This document shows positions 58,601 through 64,000 of a stretch of 64,000 nt of DNA, piece after piece. This DNA comes from Bifidobacterium choladohabitans (lineage in GTDB: Bacteria; Actinomycetota; Actinomycetes; Actinomycetales; Bifidobacteriaceae). The notes beneath the pieces are model-generated. The model ran no database searches, was not told where the DNA came from, and worked only from the letters and a program-made list of their open reading frames with translations. Both the position numbers and the translations under genes were made by a program. The DNA is taken from NCBI RefSeq assembly GCF_016102005.1, contig NZ_JACFPL010000001.1:434001-498000 (forward strand), given 5' to 3'. Position 1 is the first letter of the stretch; each line of letters starts with the position of its first letter.

Positions 58601-60807
58601 TCCACGCTCCCGTGAAGGGAGCGACAAGAGGCCCGTCTAATACAGCTAAGAGAGGCTGAATTTCAATCCACGCTCCCGTGAAGGGAGCGACCCCGGATGA
58701 TACGCTACGAGGCTTTCAGGATGATTTCAATCCACGCTCCCGTGAAGGGAGCGACGGCCGTGAACTCAACCGGTTCCAAGCCTTTGAGACATTTCAATCC
58801 ACGCTCCCGTGAAGGGAGCGACCTGCCCGTACGTAGTGATCAGGTGGTTGACTTTCTCATTTCAATCCACGCTCCCGTGAAGGGAGCGACCCAGGCCTGC
58901 CGGGACCCGCTCGAGGTTGGCTTCATTTCAATCCACGCTCCCGTGAAGGGAGCGACCCAGGTGTGTACAAACAGTGTACTATTTTCCCCATATTTCAATC
59001 CACGCTCCCGTGAAGGGAGCGACGCGTCCACGATCCAACGGAAAGCGCCAGGAGCTATTTCAATCCACGCTCCCGTGAAGGGAGCGACACGCGCAAACCA
59101 TCGCAGATTGCCAAGCTGACATGATTTCAATCCACGCTCCCGTGAAGGGAGCGACTCTTGGTTGCAGCCAGTTAATAATCTTATCTGCATTTCAATCCAC
59201 GCTCCCGTGAAGGGAGCGACCGGCCCACGTAGCAGGTGTCCACGGCCGCATCCTTATTTCAATCCACGCTCCCGTGAAGGGAGCGACCTATTTTTTTCAC
59301 TTTGGCGATCCGGGTCTGCATATTTCAATCCACGCTCCCGTGAAGGGAGCGACGCCGAGCGGTGCGAGGTCATTCTCGATCTGCTTGATTTCAATCCACG
59401 CTCCCGTGAAGGGAGCGACCAGTTCTTACAGGGGCACGGTGAACGGCCATGTTGTATTTCAATCCACGCTCCCGTGAAGGGAGCGACATAAGCAGACCGT
59501 GGCCCGGTGGATGAGGGGTAATTTCAATCCACGCTCCCGTGAAGGGAGCGACCATGCTTTTGTCAAGTCTTGCGTACATGACTATTATTTCAATCCACGC
59601 TCCCGTGAAGGGAGCGACGCTTATGATCAGCTCCACATGATGATCTTGCTGATTTCAATCCACGCTCCCGTGAAGGGAGCGACCGTGTCCTACCGGCTAT
59701 TCGATCCACCACAGGCATTTCAATCCACGCTCCCGTGAAGGGAGCGACGCTTCAATTATTTGCTGTTTCGCAGACTCTGATATTTCAATCCACGCTCCCG
59801 TGAAGGGAGCGACAGGCAGTTCAGGCCTTATCAGGGACAGCGGTTTATTTCAATCCACGCTCCCGTGAAGGGAGCGACAGGCGCAAGGCGCACAGCTTAC
59901 CGCTGACGGGAAATTTCAATCCACGCTCCCGTGAAGGGAGCGACCGGGACTATTTCAGCACCTGGCGCTTCCCCCTGGCATTTCAATCCACGCTCCCGTG
60001 AAGGGAGCGACCTTTATTTGCCGTACTTACGGCATCAATGACAAAATTTCAATCCACGCTCCCGTGAAGGGAGCGACATTGGACATCAGAAAAGGCATCC
60101 AGCAACTGCATATTTCAATCCACGCTCCCGTGAAGGGAGCGACAAAACAGGAGGTAGGTACAGACATGAGTGTTGCAATTTCAATCCACGCTCCCGTGAA
60201 GGGAGCGACGATGATCCAAGTCAGTCGTGGTATCGATCAGCTTGATTTCAATCCACGCTCCCGTGAAGGGAGCGACGCCCCACCAGCGCCTAGCTGATTG
60301 ACGATCTCGTAATTTCAATCCACGCTCCCGTGAAGGGAGCGACCCTTGCACAGCCGGAATCTTGGCAAATTCCCCGATATTTCAATCCACGCTCCCGTGA
60401 AGGGAGCGACCTGCATGATGGCCCTCTTAATATCCAATTTTCACATTTCAATCCACGCTCCCGTGAAGGGAGCGACGGAGCTGAGGCAGAGACTTGCCCC
60501 TTGCTAGTGCATTTCAATCCACGCTCCCGTGAAGGGAGCGACCCACCAGCCTCGATCAAATGACCGGCATGGTGCAATTTCAATCCACGCTCCCGTGAAG
60601 GGAGCGACCAGCAGCGGCAGTATCAGACCCGAGCGGCAGTAGGATTTCAATCCACGCTCCCGTGAAGGGAGCGACGAGCGTATCGACACGATCCACGGCA
60701 GCACCAATGATTTCAATCCACGCTCCCGTGAAGGGAGCGACTCAGCTGCGGATACCGTTGTTCCAGCACGTCGTGATTTCAATCCACGCTCCCGTGAAGG
60801 GAGCGAC
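52621..60807 (-). CRISPR. Type I-C CRISPR array, 124 repeats
   Basis: 32-nt repeat; on the transcribed minus strand it begins GTCGCTCCCTTCACGGGAGC and ends GATTGAAAT. The core CGCTCCC-TTCAC-GGGAGCG is a 7-bp hairpin, and the repeat 3' end forms the crRNA 5' handle. I counted 124 repeats and 123 spacers by hand; spacers are mostly 33-36 bases, with one of 49. The leader and cas2-cas1-cas4-cas7c lie at the high-coordinate end. Repeats are identical except for six variant copies at the trailer end (52621-52980) and scattered single changes (for example 53477 and 56802). Open frames across the array are repeat artefacts. Confidence 0.98.
55970..56003 (-). terminator. Spacer that is an intrinsic terminator in the pre-crRNA direction
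   Basis: Minus strand: AGCCGCCC-ACCC-GGGCGGCT followed by a T run of five to six. This is an 8-bp GC stem with a 4-base loop and U tract, wholly inside one spacer. 73 repeats lie upstream of it (leader side) and 51 downstream. Confidence 0.82.
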
Positions 60808-61266
60808 AGCACAATGATACATCTAATGGCCAATATATGGTCGGCCTTTAATGGCCGACGACTTCCAAAAGCCTAACCCAACTACCTAGTTTCTATTACT
60901 AGTCGCGGAATTGAAACAGTGCTTTAAGTCGATAACATCACTATTCAGTTATCAAACAACCGTTCATCCGTTTCACTAAAATTCTAGCTTTTTTCGGACC
61001 TATAGCTTTCCGCTTGTAACTTTGAAAAGAACACTGACCACAAAACATGCGAAATGTAGATCGAATGTTGTCATAAAGCAACGATCTGCAGCGCGAAGGA
61101 TCAGACGAATACATGATTGCTAGAGTTTCGCATCAACTATGGTCCAGAACATCAGTCAGCATAATGCACTGTTTACAGAATTACACCAACCACTTAACCA
61201 GCATCTAATTTCAGTGACTCAAACAATACAAGACAATCAAAATCATATAACCAAAGTCCCATGATT
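60808..61266 (-). promoter_or_regulatory. CRISPR leader
   Basis: 459 bases of AT-rich non-coding DNA between cas2 and the first repeat. Next to the array are a 7-bp palindrome GTCGGCC-N6-GGCCGAC (60840-60859) and a direct repeat TAATGGCC (60823-60830, 60849-60856). It should hold the array promoter and integration anchor; no obvious -35/-10 pair could be fixed by eye. Confidence 0.8.
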
Positions 61267-61557
61267 CTATAGCATCATCACTTGATCAACAGGGATATGG
61301 CGCCTCACACCGTAGTAATGGATCCTTCGGGAATACCTGGCACCCAGGTCGTACATAATCAAGCTGTCTTCCTGAGGATTGATCAACGTCATCAGCCGCT
61401 GTTTTAGGAGCTCACGGTCTGCAGGAGTAACCACGCATTCAAACACACTATTTTGCACACGCTGCCCAAACTTCATGCACTCATGGCCGACCTGTCGCAA
61501 CCTCCTTCGGCCAGCCGCCTGGCAGGTGTCGACATCATAGGCAACAACCACCATCAT
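61267..61557 (-). CDS. cas2: CRISPR-associated endonuclease Cas2
   Basis: 96 aa, type I-C Cas2. VVVAYDVDT has the conserved Asp, and VGHECMKFGQRVQNSVFEC and DSLIMYDLG are typical. Forms the integrase with Cas1. 12 bases after cas1. Confidence 0.96.
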   Translation of the reverse strand: MMVVVAYDVDTCQAAGRRRLRQVGHECMKFGQRVQNSVFECVVTPADRELLKQRLMTLINPQEDSLIMYDLGARYSRRIHYYGVRRHIPVDQVMML

Positions 61558-61569
61558 TATTCTTCCACC

Positions 61570-62592
61570 CTACTTCCAAAACATTGGCGGATAGGCATCC
61601 ATATCCCCACGTATATATCTAGCCAGCAATAATGCCTGTGCATAAGGCACCAAGCCCCATGGCACTTTCTCCTTAAGAAAGGGGTGCATGATTTGCTCAT
61701 TTTTGCGCTTCTGCCAGGCTGAGAGCACCTGCTTCCTCCCCTTGTCGTTAAGGTAAGTTCCTCCGTTCTCTCGAATCTCGAAATCTCCGGCCTTAATCAC
61801 ATGGGTGTTGACCAGCGACAAAGCCAGCCGATCCGCAAAGACAGGGCGCAATTCCTCAACAAGGTCCAGAGCCAGCGAAGATCTGCCTGGCCTGTCTGTA
61901 TGCAAGAATCCAACATAAGGATCAAGACCAACACCTTGAAGTGCAGAACGACAATCTCCGGAAAGTAGCACGTAGATAAATGAGAGCAGGGCATTCATCC
62001 TATCCATCGGTGGCCTTCGGCTGCGCTGCTCGAAGTAGAAATCATCCTTATTTGTGAGGATGAGATCATCGAAGGCATAAAAGTAGCACTTCGCGGCCTC
62101 CCCCTCGACACCACGAACCGAATCCGCTGTTAGGCAACCGTCCAATTCCTGCAAGGCTGCCAACAGACGGGCACTCTGCTTTTTGACACGAGGCACATTG
62201 ATCCGTAAAGCGTGGTCTCGGGTAGCGCGCTCCAACACCTGTCGCGCATTGAATATCTTGCCCATGACGAACGAGGCTGCAATCGAACAGACCTCATTAT
62301 CATCATCGGCCATGTGATACTGACGGCGTCGCAAAAGCACATTTCTGTTAGCTTCTCCAAGCACAGACCCGTAGTACTTGCCCTGAGGAGAATAGAAGGT
62401 AAATGAGACTCCAAACTCATTGCACTTACCCAGCAAGGCCGGCGAGGCACCCTTGTAACTGAAGCAAAGAATAGACTCCAAGGCACGTAGAGGAATCCGC
62501 CCCATGACGCGGTCCCCCTCATTCACCACGACGTTCTCCTGCTCCAGGGAAAGGTAGGCATCCTCTGTAGTGACAAACAAGGTGTTCAACAT
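61570..62592 (-). CDS. cas1: CRISPR-associated integrase Cas1 (type I-C)
   Basis: 340 aa from ATG 62592 (a TTG three codons earlier is possible). LNTLFVTTEDAYLSLEQENVVV is the I-C N-terminus; active-site Glu in VEGEAAKCYFYAF, His and Asp in GFLHTDRPGRSSLALDLVEE. Inserts new spacers at the leader end. Confidence 0.96.
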   Translation of the reverse strand: MLNTLFVTTEDAYLSLEQENVVVNEGDRVMGRIPLRALESILCFSYKGASPALLGKCNEFGVSFTFYSPQGKYYGSVLGEANRNVLLRRRQYHMADDDNEVCSIAASFVMGKIFNARQVLERATRDHALRINVPRVKKQSARLLAALQELDGCLTADSVRGVEGEAAKCYFYAFDDLILTNKDDFYFEQRSRRPPMDRMNALLSFIYVLLSGDCRSALQGVGLDPYVGFLHTDRPGRSSLALDLVEELRPVFADRLALSLVNTHVIKAGDFEIRENGGTYLNDKGRKQVLSAWQKRKNEQIMHPFLKEKVPWGLVPYAQALLLARYIRGDMDAYPPMFWK

Positions 62593-62661
62593 CTGTCTCA
62601 ATGAATCATCGCTTCCCTCTGGTGTTTTTCCCTCAATAGACTCTCATTGCTCAAATTACCC

Positions 62662-63381
62662 CTACAGCTCTTTCAAGGTCTTTCGAATGTAGTCGGCAGC
62701 GGAAGACTTATGCACAAGCTCGGGCAGGCAGATATCCTTCAATGAGCATGCCCGACATCCCGTCTTTGGCTTCACCTTTGGAGTATGGCCTCGCCGATAA
62801 AGGTCCCGCATCTGCGCCAGATCATCGACTACCTGGGCGCGAAGATCATCGTTGAGTTCGACCACTTCACGGCGCTTGGTCCGCTGGTAGAACAATGCCC
62901 CCTGGCCAATGCTGCAGGAGAGCATTTCTTCCAAGCACATGGCTTCGCCGCACAATTGCAAACGATCAGCATTATTGACCTTGCTGGAACCATGCTTGTA
63001 CTCAATAGGATAGGGTCTCCAACGTCCTCTTCTGCCTGTCAATGCAACTCCATCCTGAGCTGCATGAAATTCGACGATGTCACAATCGCCGACCACTCCC
63101 AGCCTTCGGGAGAATACACGCAGGTCGCGCAATATCAAGGTGTCGCCACGTTTTTCTGAAGCATGGTAGTCGTGAGCACGCCGATGTTCGAAGTCTCCTG
63201 CATATGTTCTGGTGTTGTCACGCCATTGCTCCTCTATGTGGATCAATGCCCATTGGCGCTTACAGAATTCGAAATGCTGAATGCCAGACAGGGCCAGCCA
63301 TTCATCCTCAGGATATTCGGCCGGCCCTGTGGCCATGGACAAGTCCATGGAATTATCACTCATTGCAGCAGACTCAGCCAT
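62662..63381 (-). CDS. cas4: CRISPR-associated exonuclease Cas4
   Basis: 239 aa RecB-like nuclease that trims prespacers and sets the PAM. FCKRQWALIHIE holds the first cluster Cys; VVGDCDIVEF and YPIEYKHGS carry the nuclease Asp, Glu and Lys; CRACSLKDICLP holds the remaining Cys. Overlaps the cas7c stop by 8 bases. Confidence 0.94.
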   Translation of the reverse strand: MAESAAMSDNSMDLSMATGPAEYPEDEWLALSGIQHFEFCKRQWALIHIEEQWRDNTRTYAGDFEHRRAHDYHASEKRGDTLILRDLRVFSRRLGVVGDCDIVEFHAAQDGVALTGRRGRWRPYPIEYKHGSSKVNNADRLQLCGEAMCLEEMLSCSIGQGALFYQRTKRREVVELNDDLRAQVVDDLAQMRDLYRRGHTPKVKPKTGCRACSLKDICLPELVHKSSAADYIRKTLKEL

Positions 63382-64000
63382 CCACCATTTCAGTCAGTTC
63401 GACCGACTGCGGAATAGCTGAAGTATCGACGGTCACATCGTAATCCGAGAAGCTGTGCGGGGTCTCAACCTCAGGCTTATGGGCCACATGAATGCTATCG
63501 AACAGCTTGTAGGAGGGAGCATCGCCAAGATCGTTGCTGTGCTTGAAGACATAGAGCTTGCGAACAGCCATCTTGCCCCTAGCTGCGGAATGATCGAACT
63601 CGAACATGTTGAGAATAGCCTGCCAAAGCATAGCCAGGTCCTCCTCACTAAAACCGGTGGTCTTTTGTGCAAGTTTGGCATTCACATAGCCATCAGCACG
63701 GTATAGACCGTAAGGAACGATGGACTTGTTACCCATCTCGTTGTTCTTGTTCTCTTGGTCTTTTTCTGTAGTAATGGCCACCCTGGTGATGGTGACAGAC
63801 CGCGGGAAAATCGGATCGATGGACTTCGAGAATCCAAGTTGCACAGGGCCACGCACCTGGCCACAGGCCAACCCGCCTTTGACGAAGGTGGTCATCACCG
63901 CGCCAAAGGTCCTGATATCGAAGAAATTGGAGCACATATAATCGAGGATTAATCTATCCAGCTCGCCGTTTTCCTTCTTGGCCTTCTTTAAAGCCTTTCC
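63374..64000 (-). CDS. cas7c: Cascade backbone protein Cas7c/Csd2 (5' end outside window)
   Basis: C-terminal ~208 residues of the type I-C Cas7. SNFFDIRTFGAVMTT, GPVQLGFSKSIDPIFPRSVTITR and YGLYRADGYVNAKLAQKTTGFS are typical. The frame is open to the window edge (KALKKAKKENGELDRLILDY upstream of 63937). Further I-C genes (cas3, cas5c, cas8c) are expected beyond 64000. Confidence 0.95.
   Translation of the reverse strand, partial: GKALKKAKKENGELDRLILDYMCSNFFDIRTFGAVMTTFVKGGLACGQVRGPVQLGFSKSIDPIFPRSVTITRVAITTEKDQENKNNEMGNKSIVPYGLYRADGYVNAKLAQKTTGFSEEDLAMLWQAILNMFEFDHSAARGKMAVRKLYVFKHSNDLGDAPSYKLFDSIHVAHKPEVETPHSFSDYDVTVDTSAIPQSVELTEMVDG

Noticed and set aside
52602-60833. Many 60-150 residue open frames on both strands with repeated GAWIEI, REGSD or HAPVKGAT segments
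   Set aside because: They are translations of the CRISPR repeat in successive frames; spacing and content follow the repeat-spacer period.

Overview
The window looks like a chromosome segment of a Bifidobacteriaceae member, most likely Bifidobacterium. It has high-GC actinobacterial coding, an MEP-pathway ispD, class Ib ribonucleotide reductase with NrdR boxes, the actinobacterial rimJ / 5-FCL / fmdB / mscL neighbourhood, a GroES gene under CIRCE, and a type I-C CRISPR locus. An insect-gut host would fit the paired GH30 enzymes and the very large array, but that is inference. Nearly all genes are on the minus strand.

Layout. 1-4.3 kb: hexuronate catabolism (truncated uxuA, then a UxaB-type reductase) and murB. 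4.5-6.4 kb: metY-type sulfhydrylase, rpmG and three tRNAs (Met, Thr, Tyr). 6.5-12.2 kb: two ribonucleotide reductase operons. nrdI-nrdE-nrdF encodes a normal class Ib enzyme. The adjacent nrdI2-nrdF2 encodes a radical subunit whose three metal-binding glutamates are Gln, Ser and Lys, the signature of the metal-free class Ie. Each operon has a pair of NrdR boxes. 12.3-18.8 kb: hisC-like aminotransferase, groES, a GlpR/SepX-like membrane protein, RimJ-like acetyltransferase, 5-FCL, FmdB-like zinc ribbon, a SAF-domain protein whose reading frame does not close, and mscL. 18.8-24.3 kb: FHA protein, a giant degenerate helicase/nuclease-like protein and a small acidic protein, translationally coupled. 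24.5-27.8 kb: two GH30 glycosidases. 28-47.1 kb: housekeeping genes (rplJL with leader and attenuator, mtn, two DAHP synthases, pepC, a CPBP protease, a DivIVA-like coiled-coil protein, a pcp homologue lacking its catalytic His, ispD, yfiH, aldo-keto reductase, lemA-DUF2207, pnp with a long Arg/Asp/Gly tail, rpsO).

47.2-52.2 kb is accessory: an AT-richer cassette reading as a type VII secretion effector locus (DUF4176-like protein, WXG100-like small protein, effector with an actinobacterial T7SS signal region and glycine-zipper C-terminus), followed by membrane proteins, one a candidate immunity protein.

52.5-64 kb is a type I-C CRISPR-Cas locus: cas7c (cut by the window edge), cas4, cas1, cas2, leader, and an array of 124 repeats by my manual count, all read on the minus strand. 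The array has a decayed trailer end, a spacer that is itself a textbook intrinsic terminator in the pre-crRNA direction, spacer pairs encoding the same phage peptide, and a lone type I-E-like repeat just outside it.
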